64,000 nucleotides of DNA from Streptomyces dengpaensis (GCF_002946835.1 NZ_CP026652.1:806001-870000), one strand, 5' to 3'; counted from the stretch's first letter, positions 1-9,368 are shown. Numbers and translations are program-made. The notes: generated from the sequence alone by a model not told the origin.

Positions 1-98
1 GCCGTCGTCAACGCCCCTCCCTGGCAGGCGAGTTCGGGCCGCCCGAGCCTCAGGTCTAGACAAAGGTGGACTCCGGTGCTGTCGTGCACACAACAGAC

Positions 99-116
99 GC
101 TTCCAACGTTGAAAGC
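99..116. promoter_or_regulatory. LacI-type operator upstream of the first GH2 gene
   Basis: The palindrome GCTTCCAACGTTGAAAGC matches its own reverse complement at 16 of 18 positions around a central AACGTT. This is the usual form of LacI/GalR-family operators. Near-identical sites lie at 30689-30704 and 31846-31863, next to a lacI-family gene. It sits 60 bp before the GTG start of the GH2 gene. Control by the LacI protein at 30802 is inferred from site similarity only. Confidence 0.7.
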
Positions 117-175
117 TTCCACCGCCCCGGCGGACACCACCCGCCGGGCGCCGCCGAGACCATGGAGCGAGAACC

Positions 176-2542
176 GTGGTGAGACAGCCGTTCCCCCTCA
201 CGCCCCCACTCCCCCGCCCGCGACGCGCCTGGCGCCAACTCCTGACCGCCGTGGTCCTGGCGCTGGCCACCGTCTCCGCACTCGTCTCCGGCACTACCCC
301 GAGCCGCGCCGCGGCGGACTGGACACCCAGACCGGCGCCGATGACCACTCCGTGGACCAACCAGGTCCCGGTCGACAACCCGCTGCCGGACTACCCGCGC
401 CCCCAGCTCACCCGCCCCGACTGGCTCAACCTCAACGGCATCTGGGACTTCGCCGTCACCTCCCGCGACGCCGGCCAGCCCGCGACCTTCGGCGAACAGA
501 TCCGCGTACCCTTCGTGCCCGAGTCCGCTCTCTCCGGCATCCAGCGCAAGATCACCCAGAACGACAAACTCTGGTACAAGCGCACCTTCACCGTCCCGTC
601 CGGCTGGAACGGCCGCCGTGTCCAGCTCAACTTCGGTGCCTCCGACTGGGAGACCACGGTCTGGGTCAACGGACAGCAGGCCGGAGCCGTCCACCGGGGC
701 GGCTACGACGACTTCTCGTACGACATCACCCCCCTGCTCAACGGCGGCACCAACACGATCGTCGTCTCCGCGTACGACCCGACCGAGACCGGCGGGCAGG
801 CCATCGGCAAACAGCGCATCCAGGACGTCACCCCGCACCCCGGTCACAGCATCGTCTACACCGCATCCTCGGGGATCTGGCAGACCGTCTGGCTGGAGCC
901 GACGGCCGCCGCCCACATCACCCGGATCGACATGGTCCCGAGCCTCGAGGACAACACCCTGCGCGTGACCGTGCGCGGCGCCGGCGCCGACGGCGCGGCC
1001 GTCAAGGTCACCGTCTCCTCCGGCGGCACGCCGGTCGGCAGCGCCACGGGAACGGTCGGCACCGAGTTCCCGGTGCCCGTGCCCGGCGCCCGCCTGTGGA
1101 CGCCGGAGGATCCCTTTCTGTACGACGTCACGGCCGAACTGACGGGCAGCGCCGGAACCGACAAGGTCGGCAGTTACGCCGGCATGCGCTCCATCGCCGT
1201 CAAGGACGTGGGCGGCGTACGCCGGCCGGTCCTCAACGGCCAGTTCGTCTTCCAGACCGGCACTCTGGACCAGGGTTTCTGGCCGGACGGCATCTACACC
1301 GCGCCCACCGACGACGCCCTCAAGTACGACCTGCAGAAGCACAAGGACCTCGGCTTCAACATGGTCCGCAAGCACATCAAGGTCGAACCGCAGCGCTGGT
1401 TCTACTGGGCGGACCGGCTCGGGCTGCTGGTGTGGCAGGACATGCCCTCCATGGACAGCGGCAAGAGCCCGGACGGCGCGGCCCGCACCCAGTGGGAGAG
1501 CGAGTACCGCGCGATCATCGACGAGCACCGCAGTTCGCCCGCACTCATCCTGTGGGTGAACCAGAACGAGGGCTGGGGCCAGTACGACCAGGCCCGCATC
1601 GCCGACATGGTCAAGTCCTACGACCCCTCGCGCCTCGTCGACAACATGAGCGGCGTCAACTGCTGTGCCGCGCAGGACGGCGGCAACGGCGACGTGATCG
1701 ACAACCACAACTACGTCGGGCCCGGCAACACCCCGACGGAGCCGGTCCGCGCCTCGGTGCTCGGCGAGTACGGGGGGCTCGGCTTCCGCGTTTCCGGTCA
1801 CGAGTGGTACCCGGGCGGCGGGTTCAGTTACGAGGACCAGCCGAGCCTGGCCGCCCTGAACGACCGGCTCGTCGGACTGCTGAACGGCATCCGGGAGAAC
1901 TCCATGCCCGCGGGCGGCCTGTCGGCCGCCGTCTACACGCAGATCACCGACGTCGAGAACGAGGCCAACGGCCTGCTGACCTACAACCGCCAGGTCGTCA
2001 AGGTCGACCAGGCCCGCGTCCGCGCGGCCAACCAGGCGCTCATCGCGGCGTCCCGCACCCTCGGTCCGACGGTGAAGCTGCCGCTGGAGCAGTACGTGTC
2101 GATCCGGGTCACCACGCCCGGCTTCACCAACCGCTACATCCGGCACTACGACGGGCTCGGCTTCACCGAGGTGGTGGACTCCGCCAGCAGCGGCCTGCTG
2201 AAGCAGGACGCGACATGGAAGGTGAAACCGGGGCTGGCGAACAGGCTCTGCTACTCCTTCGAGTCCCGCAACTACCCGGGTGAATACCTGCGCCATCGCG
2301 ACTTCCGCGTCCGGCGCGAGGCCGGCGACAACTCCGCGGTGTACAAGGCGGACGCGACGTGGTGCCCGATCCAGGGCAACGGAGGCATCCGGCTGTCGGC
2401 GTCCAACTTCCCGGGCCAGTACCTGCGGCACATCAACGCCGAGCTGTGGCTCGCCCAGTCGGGCGGTACGCACACCTGGGACAACCCGGTCAACTTCACC
2501 GAGGACACCATCTGGGCGATCGAGGCGCCCTGGGCCCCCTGA
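176..2542 (+). CDS. Secreted GH2 glycoside hydrolase with C-terminal AbfB-like domain
   Basis: This 788-aa secreted enzyme has a signal peptide (about residues 1-45, ending SRAAA), a GH2 sugar-binding domain, an immunoglobulin-like domain and a TIM barrel. The likely acid/base is E465 in NQNEGWGQYD and the likely nucleophile is E531 in LGEYGGLG. From about residue 635 the protein resembles AbfB (CBM42), with repeated YLRH motifs typical of binding furanose side chains. GH2 covers beta-galactosidases and beta-glucuronidases, and I recall some Streptomyces beta-D-galactofuranosidases being placed there. The AbfB-like module and the galactofuranose-type importer at 31958-36590 make furanosidase activity plausible, but substrate is inferred. 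The GTG at 176 was chosen because it yields a complete signal peptide. A paralogue is at 28040. Confidence 0.88.
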   Translation: MVRQPFPLTPPLPRPRRAWRQLLTAVVLALATVSALVSGTTPSRAAADWTPRPAPMTTPWTNQVPVDNPLPDYPRPQLTRPDWLNLNGIWDFAVTSRDAGQPATFGEQIRVPFVPESALSGIQRKITQNDKLWYKRTFTVPSGWNGRRVQLNFGASDWETTVWVNGQQAGAVHRGGYDDFSYDITPLLNGGTNTIVVSAYDPTETGGQAIGKQRIQDVTPHPGHSIVYTASSGIWQTVWLEPTAAAHITRIDMVPSLEDNTLRVTVRGAGADGAAVKVTVSSGGTPVGSATGTVGTEFPVPVPGARLWTPEDPFLYDVTAELTGSAGTDKVGSYAGMRSIAVKDVGGVRRPVLNGQFVFQTGTLDQGFWPDGIYTAPTDDALKYDLQKHKDLGFNMVRKHIKVEPQRWFYWADRLGLLVWQDMPSMDSGKSPDGAARTQWESEYRAIIDEHRSSPALILWVNQNEGWGQYDQARIADMVKSYDPSRLVDNMSGVNCCAAQDGGNGDVIDNHNYVGPGNTPTEPVRASVLGEYGGLGFRVSGHEWYPGGGFSYEDQPSLAALNDRLVGLLNGIRENSMPAGGLSAAVYTQITDVENEANGLLTYNRQVVKVDQARVRAANQALIAASRTLGPTVKLPLEQYVSIRVTTPGFTNRYIRHYDGLGFTEVVDSASSGLLKQDATWKVKPGLANRLCYSFESRNYPGEYLRHRDFRVRREAGDNSAVYKADATWCPIQGNGGIRLSASNFPGQYLRHINAELWLAQSGGTHTWDNPVNFTEDTIWAIEAPWAP

Positions 2543-2581
2543 GCCGAGCGCCCGCCGGGGTGCGGAAAGGACGGGCACGTC

Positions 2582-2626
2582 ATGTCAGTACGGACTATGC
2601 CAGTACGAACCATGCCAGTACGAACC
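2582..2626 (+). repeat. Three 15-bp tandem repeats spanning the GH76 start
   Basis: The unit ATGCCAGTACGAACC (first copy slightly different) occurs three times and encodes MSVRT-MPVRT-MPVRT ahead of the signal-peptide core. The repeat keeps the frame and multiplies possible start codons. Confidence 0.85.
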
Positions 2627-4456
2627 CATCGCATCCTCGGCGGGCTGCTGGCCCTGGCACTCGCCCTGGCCGGGCTGGTCGCCCTGCCCACCCCCTCCCG
2701 TGCCGCGACGCCGGTGTGCGCACTGGCCTGCGACACGCTCGACCCCTCCAAGGCAGCGCAGGAGACCTTCCCCGTACCCGACCGGAACATCAACGGCCGG
2801 ATCCTGCGGCTGCACGTCTCCGACCCCGACGACATGGCCTGGGCCAGCATCGACAACGGTGTGACCGGCGACTCGGTCTGGCTGGACCGCTCCTGGGACC
2901 GGGGCGCCACCTGGGAGCCGCTGCTGGGCAAGGCCTCCATCCCCAGCACGTGGACCGGCACGCGCACGCTCATGTACAACATCACCGATCCGGTGGGCCA
3001 CCGGCGCGGCTGGATCCGCGCCTGCGGCGACGCGGCCGCGGTCACCTGCACCGACTGGGTGTACCCGAAGGTCTGCGACGGTGCGTCCTGCGACGGCGCC
3101 GATCCCGCCACCGCGGCCGGCGACGAGCGACCGGTCCCGGCGACGACCCTGTTCGGGCGCACCATCAGCCTGCACATGGACCAGCGGAACGGCACGGCGT
3201 GGGGCGTCATCGAGAACGGCGGGGCGGGCGACGAGATCTGGCTCGACCGCTCCTGGGACGGCGGCGCGACCTGGCCCGAGGGCTCTTCGCTCGGCCGCAC
3301 CAGCGTGCCGTCCGGGGGCACCACCACCAGAACGCTCATGTTCGCCACCCGGGACCCGCGCGGCCTGTTGTACGGCGGCGCGGTCCGCGCCTGTGGGCGC
3401 GAGGCCGCCCACCAGGAAGGCAGCTGCACGGCGTGGGCGAGGCCGGCACCGACGCGGGCGCGCGCGGCGGCGGACGCGCTCATGGCCTCGTACCACACCA
3501 ACGAAGGCTGGTGGCGGAGCAGTTGGTGGAACTCGGCCGTCGCGCTCACCGCGCTGATCGACTTCGCCGATCGCACCGGGCGGCACGACTACGACTGGAT
3601 CGTCTCCCGAACCTTCGAGCAGAACAACGGCGTCTTCCCCGCGGGCGGGCGCAGTTCGGACCCGGTCGAGGGGCACTTCATCAGCCGCGCCATCGACGAC
3701 GCGGCCTGGTGGGGCGTGGCCTGGCTGGCGGCGTACGACTCCACGCACGATCGGCGCTACCTGGACGAGGCCGTCACCATCACGGCCTACGTCCACCAGT
3801 ACTGGGACACGGGCACGTGCGGCGGTGGCGTCTGGTGGAACCGGGAGCGGACGTACAAGAACGCGGTGACCAACGGCCTGTACCTGTGGCTGACGACCGC
3901 GCTGCACCAGCGCATCCCCGGCGACACGGTATGGGGCGAGAGGGCGCGCACCGCCGCGAACTGGTACCTGAACAGCGGGATGATCAATTCCGCGGGTCTG
4001 GTCAACGACGGCCTCACCGCCGGCTGCGCCAACAACGGCCAGACCGTGTGGAGTTACAACCAGGGCCTTGCCATCGGCGCCTTCACCCAGTTGTGGCGCG
4101 GCACCGGCGAGAGCCGCTACCTGGACACCGCCAGGCGCCTCGCCGACGCCGCCCTGGCCTCGCCGCAACTGACGCGCGACGGGGTGCTGACCGAGTCCTG
4201 CGACACCGGCACCGCCTCATGCGACGACAACCAGAAACAGTTCAAGGGCATCTTCATGCGGCACCTCGACGACCTCGCGAACGCCATCGGATCGGCCGCC
4301 TACCGGGCGTACATCACGAAACAGGCTGACTCGATCTGGGGCACCGACCGGGACTCCCTGAACCGGCTCGGCCAGCGCTGGGCGGGCACCAGGCCGAACC
4401 AGACGGACTGGCGCACCCAGGCGAGCGCCCTCGAAGCACTCACCGCGGCGCAGTGA
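2582..4456 (+). CDS. Secreted GH76 alpha-1,6-mannanase-like protein
   Basis: The 624-aa protein has a signal peptide ending PSRA, then two related segments of about 90 residues (about 50-160 and 165-280), each with a WLDRSWD-GG/RGATW motif and a closing RACG, and then a GH76 (alpha/alpha)6 barrel from about residue 290. GH76 enzymes cleave alpha-1,6-mannan backbones. The catalytic Asp pair is probably D372-D373 in AIDDAAWWG. The start codon lies in three 15-bp repeats, giving in-frame ATGs at 2582, 2597 and 2612. I chose 2582 because GGAAAGGA lies about 10 bp before it, though the later ATGs remain possible. It follows the GH2 stop by 39 bp and so is probably co-transcribed. The function of the duplicated N-terminal segment is unknown. 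Confidence 0.88.
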   Translation: MSVRTMPVRTMPVRTHRILGGLLALALALAGLVALPTPSRAATPVCALACDTLDPSKAAQETFPVPDRNINGRILRLHVSDPDDMAWASIDNGVTGDSVWLDRSWDRGATWEPLLGKASIPSTWTGTRTLMYNITDPVGHRRGWIRACGDAAAVTCTDWVYPKVCDGASCDGADPATAAGDERPVPATTLFGRTISLHMDQRNGTAWGVIENGGAGDEIWLDRSWDGGATWPEGSSLGRTSVPSGGTTTRTLMFATRDPRGLLYGGAVRACGREAAHQEGSCTAWARPAPTRARAAADALMASYHTNEGWWRSSWWNSAVALTALIDFADRTGRHDYDWIVSRTFEQNNGVFPAGGRSSDPVEGHFISRAIDDAAWWGVAWLAAYDSTHDRRYLDEAVTITAYVHQYWDTGTCGGGVWWNRERTYKNAVTNGLYLWLTTALHQRIPGDTVWGERARTAANWYLNSGMINSAGLVNDGLTAGCANNGQTVWSYNQGLAIGAFTQLWRGTGESRYLDTARRLADAALASPQLTRDGVLTESCDTGTASCDDNQKQFKGIFMRHLDDLANAIGSAAYRAYITKQADSIWGTDRDSLNRLGQRWAGTRPNQTDWRTQASALEALTAAQ

Positions 4457-4598
4457 AGCCACGGACGGTCGCGGCCGGGCCGCCGATTGTTGCGCGCGGA
4501 TGAAAATCCCCGCACGGTGCCCGGCCTGCCGTCACCTCGCTGACCTGCTGACGTGATCACCGCACCCGAGAAGACGGCCGCCAGGCCCGCGCACCATC

Positions 4599-4730
4599 GT
4601 GGCGTTCGGGCACACACGCCGGCTCTACGAGTTGCTGCGCGAGCGGGGCGACAACTTCTACCACTGGATGACATCGATGTCCGACGTCGGTGCCCGCGAC
4701 TACGACCCCAGCCTCAGCTCCTTCGAATAG
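4599..4730 (+). pseudogene. Possible remnant of a coding sequence (about 43 codons)
   Basis: In the 300-bp gap between the GH76 and GH43 genes, one + strand frame reads from a GTG at 4599 to TAG at 4728-4730 with mostly G/C third positions and a protein-like composition (GHTRRLYELLRERGDNFYHW and onward). I see no ribosome-binding site, and an in-frame stop lies 45 bp upstream. It looks like the C-terminal end of a lost gene, but I do not recognise the family. A chance frame in GC-rich DNA is the alternative. Confidence 0.3.
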
Positions 4731-4756
4731 ATCCGAGTAGAAAGGCACTTCGCGGC

Positions 4757-7090
4757 GTGAGACGCACCCGCATGCTCCTCACCGCCCTGGCCGGCACCCT
4801 GCTCGCCGCCCTGCTTCCCGCGCACCTCGCGACGGCGGCCCCCGCGCCCGAATCCCCCGCCGGCGTACGGCAGTCGGCGACGTACCGGAACCCGGTCACC
4901 GCCGACACCGTCGACACCTTCCCCGACCCGGCGCTCCTCCGCGGCAAGGACGGTAACTGGTACGCCTACGGCACGCAGAACCCCGTCTTCCAGAGCAAGG
5001 GCGAGACCGGCGAGCGGATGCTGCCCATCCTCAAGTCGGCCGACATGACGCACTGGGAGTACGCCGGGGAGGTCTTCACCCCGGCCACCCAGCCCGCCTG
5101 GCACAACGGCTCCCGCCTGTGGGCTCCCGACATCCGCTACACGAACGGGATCTACACGCTCTACTACTCCGTCCCCGGCAAGGACACGGTCGGCGTGGCC
5201 ACCGCCCCCACACCCACAGGGCCGTGGACCGACCGGGGCGCCGTGCTGCCCACGCCGAGCGGCTGCGCCACCGGCAACATCGACCAGGCCCAGTTCACCG
5301 ACGTCGGCGGTCAGCCGTACCTGTACTGGGGCAGCTACGACACGATCTGCGTGGCGAAGATGAACGGTGACCGCACCCGCATCGAGGGCCCGGTCACCGA
5401 AGTCGCCCAGGGCCGCCGTATGGAGGGCGCGTTCGTCGTGCGGCGCGGCGGCTTCTACTACCTCTTCTACTCGGACGCCGGCTGCTGCGACGGTGCCTTC
5501 AGCGGCTACCAGGTCAAGGTCGGCCGCGCCACCAGCCCCACCGGCCCCTTCCGGGACGACGAGGGCGTGGACCTGATGGCTCCCACCAGCAAGGGCGGCA
5601 TCGTCGTCGGCGCCGGAAGCGGCTGGGCCGGACCGGGGCACAACGCCCTGCAGACCGACCTGTCAGGGCAGGACTGGCTCGTCTACCACGGCATCCCCGC
5701 CACCGACCCGGACCTGGACCGCTTCCCCGGCCTGGACCGCCAGCTCTCCCGGCGGCCGATGCTCATCGACCGGCTCGACTGGATCGACGGCTGGCCCGTG
5801 GTACGCGCGGGCGCCGGCCCCTCCGAGGGTGTCCAGCGCGCCCCGGTCACCACCTGGGCCGTCGGCAGCACCTTCAACGGCGGCTCCCTGTCCGGCTGGA
5901 GAGCGGAAGGCTCGGGCACGGACGGCTGGGTGCCCGCGACCGAGCAGGACCCGGGCGGGTTCGTCACCCACACGGGCAGTGCCACCGGCCCCGCCTACCT
6001 GGTCTCGGAGAGCAAGGCCCCCGCGCGGCTGCGCGCCGAGGCCGACCTGCGCGTCACCTCGGCCAGCGGCGCGGCAGGCCTGCTCGTCGGCTACGTCGAC
6101 CCGGACAACTACGTCGTCGCCTGGCTGGACAAGGACCGGAACGCACTCGTCACCGATGTACGGGTGAACGGCGTCAGCGCGGGAGAGCGGGTGTCGGCAC
6201 TGCCCTCCGGCTACCAGTGGAGCGCCTGGCGCAACGTCGCCGTCGAGGTCCGCGGTACGCACCTCACCGTCGAGGTCAGCGCCGACCGGCTGCGCGACGC
6301 CGTGGCCACGCAGGAGCGCACCCTGCCCGCCGCTGCCGCCCGGGCGGGCAAGGCCGGCATCGCCACCCGCGGCACCGGCGCGGCCGCGGACAACGTAGGG
6401 GCGGCGCAGCTCTACACCCCGGTCACCTCCCGAGTGCCCGATCCACAGCCGGGCGCACGGCTGCCCGCCTACAGCGACGACTTCGACGGCTCGGCCCTCT
6501 CCCCCGCCTGGTCCTGGGTCCGCGGCCCGGCGTCCGGGACGAGTGTCGGCGCCGGCGCGCTGTCCTGGCCGACCCAGAGCGCCGAGCTCTATCTCGGCAA
6601 CAACACCGCGTCCGTGCTGACCCGGCCCGCGCCACAGGGCGACTACGTCGTGGAGACGAAGCTCCGGTTCGCTCCCGGAACCTCCAACCAGCAGGCGGGA
6701 CTTGTGCTGTACGGGAACGACGACCAGTACCTCAAACTGGTCCACGCCGTGCTGCCGGTGAGCCATCACCCCGGGGCCGTCACGCACGTCACCGAGTTCG
6801 CGAGGGAGGGCGCGCGGCCGACCACGAGTCCGCCGCTTCCGGTGGCGTACGGACCGATGTTCGGCGGGCCGACCGCCGACACCCTTTGGCTGCGGTTGTC
6901 CTGCCACCGCGACGGCACGTCCGGCGCCCACGAGGTGCGCGCGGCGACGAGCACGGACGGGTCGCACTGGGCCTGGACGGGGGCCTGGACCCTGCCGGAC
7001 GAAGGTCCCCTCAGGATCGGCCTCGTCTCACTGAACACCGCGGGGGCGACCGCGCACTTCGACTACGTGCATACGTATCGCGTCCGCTAG
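4757..7090 (+). CDS. Secreted GH43-family glycosidase with two beta-sandwich modules
   Basis: This 777-aa secreted protein begins with a signal peptide (core LLTALAGTLLAALLP, ending ATAA) and a five-bladed GH43 propeller. D57 in TFPDPALL is the probable base, the Asp in GNIDQAQF the pKa modulator and the Glu in RMEGAFVV the acid. GH43 members act on arabinofuranosides, xylosides or galactans. Residues about 365-560 form a concanavalin-like sandwich, and about 570-777 a second one resembling the GH43_C2 beta-xylosidase module. The GTG start at 4757 is preceded by GAAAGG. In-frame sequence upstream lacks a signal peptide and was excluded; ATG 4772 is an alternative. A bidirectional terminator follows. 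Confidence 0.87.
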   Translation: MRRTRMLLTALAGTLLAALLPAHLATAAPAPESPAGVRQSATYRNPVTADTVDTFPDPALLRGKDGNWYAYGTQNPVFQSKGETGERMLPILKSADMTHWEYAGEVFTPATQPAWHNGSRLWAPDIRYTNGIYTLYYSVPGKDTVGVATAPTPTGPWTDRGAVLPTPSGCATGNIDQAQFTDVGGQPYLYWGSYDTICVAKMNGDRTRIEGPVTEVAQGRRMEGAFVVRRGGFYYLFYSDAGCCDGAFSGYQVKVGRATSPTGPFRDDEGVDLMAPTSKGGIVVGAGSGWAGPGHNALQTDLSGQDWLVYHGIPATDPDLDRFPGLDRQLSRRPMLIDRLDWIDGWPVVRAGAGPSEGVQRAPVTTWAVGSTFNGGSLSGWRAEGSGTDGWVPATEQDPGGFVTHTGSATGPAYLVSESKAPARLRAEADLRVTSASGAAGLLVGYVDPDNYVVAWLDKDRNALVTDVRVNGVSAGERVSALPSGYQWSAWRNVAVEVRGTHLTVEVSADRLRDAVATQERTLPAAAARAGKAGIATRGTGAAADNVGAAQLYTPVTSRVPDPQPGARLPAYSDDFDGSALSPAWSWVRGPASGTSVGAGALSWPTQSAELYLGNNTASVLTRPAPQGDYVVETKLRFAPGTSNQQAGLVLYGNDDQYLKLVHAVLPVSHHPGAVTHVTEFAREGARPTTSPPLPVAYGPMFGGPTADTLWLRLSCHRDGTSGAHEVRAATSTDGSHWAWTGAWTLPDEGPLRIGLVSLNTAGATAHFDYVHTYRVR

Positions 7091-7101
7091 AGGCCTGCGG
7101 C

Positions 7102-7137
7102 GAGGGGCTGTCCGGCCGACAGGCCTGACAGCCCCTC
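7102..7137. terminator. Bidirectional hairpin between GH43 and CapA genes
   Basis: GAGGGGCTGTC pairs perfectly (11 bp) with GACAGCCCCTC across a 14-nt loop, between two convergent genes that end at 7090 and 7161. There is no T tract, as is common in Streptomyces. Confidence 0.75.
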
Positions 7138-7160
7138 CGGCTCATGCGGTGGCGCCGTGT

Positions 7161-8381
7161 CTACTGCGCCATGACGAGTCCGTCCTGGGCCGCGCCCCGG
7201 CTCAGGACGACGTCCCGGATACGGTCGCGTACGCCGCCGCCGGCCCGGGCACCCTGGTCCAGGGCGGGGTTGAGCGTGATGACGCGACCGGCGTCGAGGT
7301 CCAAGGTCTGGGGAAGGAACTCGGCCTTGGTCACCTCCCAGCGCCCGCCCCCCTGCGCGGGCGGCGCGAAGGTGAACCGCGCGATGGTGCTCGCGCTGCC
7401 GCGCGGGTCGCCCACACCCTGGTGGTCGACCATCTCGCCCGAGATCTGGTCACCCAGGCCATAGACGACCCAGGTGCCGTTGACCTTCTCGTACGCCTGC
7501 GGGATGTGCGTGCGCGTGCCGAGGATCAGGTCGATGTCGGGCCGCCCGTTCGTGTGCGAGGCGGTCAGCTGCTCGCTCAGCTGCAGCTGCTGCTCGTCCG
7601 GCTCCTCCTGCCATTCCGTGCCCCAGTGCAGGGATACGACGACCACGTCGGCGCCCGCTCCCCGGGCGGCCTTCGCGTCGGCGACGATCCTGTCGGGGTC
7701 GATCGGGTTGACCGCCCAGAGCTGCTCGGGCGGAAGCGGAATGCCGTTCGTGTCGTAGGTGTACGCGAGATGCGCGACCTTGGCCCCTCCCGCGTTCATC
7801 ATGGTCACGCTCGTCGCCTCCTCCTCCGTGCGTGCCGATCCCGCGTGGCGCACACCCGCGGAGTCCAGGGCGTCCAGGGTGCGCTGAATGCCGGCGGCGC
7901 CGTCGTCGAGGGCGTGGTTCGAGGCGGTGGAGCAGCTGTCGTACCCCGTCGCCGCGAGCCCCTCGGCCACCTCCGGCGGGGTCATGAAGGCCGGGAAGCC
8001 GGTGTCGTCGCCGGCGCCGTACACCATCCCCACGTGGCAGATCGCCAGGTCGGCGCCGGACACGACGGGTTGGACTCCCGCGAGCATCGGCCGGAAGTCG
8101 TACCCGTTGCCTCCCGCGTCGGCGTTCGCCCGCTCGATGAGCGAGCCGTGCGGCAACACGTCGCCGGAGGCGACGAGGGTGAAACCGGATGCCGGGGCGG
8201 GGGCCGCCGGGTACCCGCTCTGCTGCGCCGGCATGGCTGTCGGCATCGGCATCTGCGTCGGCATCCCCTTGGGCACAGGTGCCGGTGCCGCGGTCGGCGG
8301 CTTCTGGGCCTGGCAGCCCGCGGTCGCCGCGATGAGGACAGCCGCGAGGGCCACGGTGGTCTGTCGCCGACGTGTGGTCAT
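7161..8381 (-). CDS. CapA/PgsA-type metallophosphatase-fold lipoprotein
   Basis: The 406-aa protein starts at the ATG giving MTTRRRQTT and a lipobox (AATAGC), so it is probably a membrane-anchored lipoprotein. Its domain is the CapA fold (PGA_cap), related to calcineurin-like phosphoesterases and named after poly-gamma-glutamate capsule enzymes. Recognisable blocks are SGDVLPHGSLIERA, SNHALDDGAAG, VVVVSLHWGTEWQ and a final GTWVVYGLGDQIS. The usual late GHHPH block reads GTRTHIP here, so catalysis may differ. No other capsule genes are nearby, and many Streptomyces CapA proteins have no known role. An in-frame upstream Met at 8456 would bury the signal peptide and was rejected. Confidence 0.82.
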   Translation of the reverse strand: MTTRRRQTTVALAAVLIAATAGCQAQKPPTAAPAPVPKGMPTQMPMPTAMPAQQSGYPAAPAPASGFTLVASGDVLPHGSLIERANADAGGNGYDFRPMLAGVQPVVSGADLAICHVGMVYGAGDDTGFPAFMTPPEVAEGLAATGYDSCSTASNHALDDGAAGIQRTLDALDSAGVRHAGSARTEEEATSVTMMNAGGAKVAHLAYTYDTNGIPLPPEQLWAVNPIDPDRIVADAKAARGAGADVVVVSLHWGTEWQEEPDEQQLQLSEQLTASHTNGRPDIDLILGTRTHIPQAYEKVNGTWVVYGLGDQISGEMVDHQGVGDPRGSASTIARFTFAPPAQGGGRWEVTKAEFLPQTLDLDAGRVITLNPALDQGARAGGGVRDRIRDVVLSRGAAQDGLVMAQ

Positions 8382-8684
8382 CAGCCTCGCCCCAATCGCG
8401 GTCGTATATGCATATGAATCAACAAGAATCCACATGAAAGGGCCGCTACGAGTCAAGGAACAACGTCATGATTTAGCCCGTCCGGCTTCGAGGAGGAGCC
8501 CTTCAGGGCGACACGAGGTCCAAGGGCTCGCCCCCGAACAGGGTCCGAGCGCAGCACCCGACGGCGGAGGTCCCCTCCCCCGATTGACCGTTCATCGCAC
8601 CGCTCACCGACAGCTTCGACCGCCCACCGCAGACCCGTGCCCTGGCCCTGTCCCCGCGGAGCGGCACCCGCTGGCATACAGGCC
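8382..8684. other. Divergent intergenic region, capA and sigma factor gene
   Basis: This 303-bp gap between divergent genes should hold both promoters. The only structure I can point to is an AT-rich palindrome, ATATGCATAT at 8406-8415, 25 bp upstream of the capA start. I see no gene in it. Confidence 0.4.
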
Positions 8685-9233
8685 ATGACGGCCGGAACCA
8701 CCACCTTCACGCACGGGACGACCGCCGAGCACGAGCTGGCCGCGTTGCAGCGCGAGCACGGCCGGCCCCTCTTCGCGCTGCTGCTGCGGCTCTGTGACGG
8801 CGACCGGCAGCGCGCCGAGGATCTGGTGCAGGAGACGTTCGTACGCGCCTGGCAGCACCCCGAGGCGCTGCGTGCCGACGACTTCGACTCGGTACGCCCC
8901 TGGCTGCTCACCGTGGGACGGCGGCTCGCGATCGACGCGCGGCGGGCCCGCCGGGCGCGCCCCGCGGAGGTCGGCGACGCGGTGCTGGACAGTGCGAGCG
9001 TCTGCGCCGATCACGCCGAGCGGTCCGCGGCGACGCTCGACGTGCGGGAGGCTGTGAAGACTCTCACTCCCGAGCACCGTGAAGTCCTGGTGCTGGTGTA
9101 CTTCCAAGGGGCGAGCGTGGCGGAGGCCGCCGCTGCGCTCGGCATACCGCCCGGTACCGTGAAGTCTCGCGCGTACTACGCGCTGCGCGCCCTGCGCCGA
9201 GTTCTTCCGGGATACGCGGCCGACCTGCGGTGA
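8685..9233 (+). CDS. ECF-type RNA polymerase sigma factor, SigL-like
   Basis: The 182-aa protein has sigma region 2 (about residues 25-90, with DRQRAEDLVQETFVRAW) and region 4 (about 125-175, with LTPEHREVLVLVYFQGASVA and PPGTVKSRAYYALRALRR as recognition helix). Region 3 is absent, as in ECF sigma factors. It should direct RNA polymerase to a small regulon, held in check by the zinc-finger anti-sigma factor encoded at 10193. An unknown gene sits between them. The ATG at 8685 matches the usual N-terminus; a GTG at 8637 is possible but adds a Pro-rich extension. The ribosome-binding site is weak. Confidence 0.88.
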   Translation: MTAGTTTFTHGTTAEHELAALQREHGRPLFALLLRLCDGDRQRAEDLVQETFVRAWQHPEALRADDFDSVRPWLLTVGRRLAIDARRARRARPAEVGDAVLDSASVCADHAERSAATLDVREAVKTLTPEHREVLVLVYFQGASVAEAAAALGIPPGTVKSRAYYALRALRRVLPGYAADLR

Positions 9234-9368
9234 AACCGAAGGCCGAGTCAAACCTCCGTAAAGCGCCTTGCTGAGGACCATGGTTGAGCAATCAGCTTGC
9301 CTCATCCGTGTTCCGGTTGGGGCCCGGGACGGGCATCGCGCACGTGAACCGGAGGAGGGCAGAAAGGG

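Noticed and set aside
3..59. Possible C-terminal end of an upstream gene at the window edge
   Set aside because: Eighteen codons with a stop at 57-59, but third positions are only about 70 percent G/C. Too short to support.
56..2578. Long - strand frame opposite the first GH2 gene (840 codons)
   Set aside because: It mirrors the + strand gene, lacks any domain, is rich in V/G/R/D as antisense of GC-rich coding DNA is, and has no ribosome-binding site.
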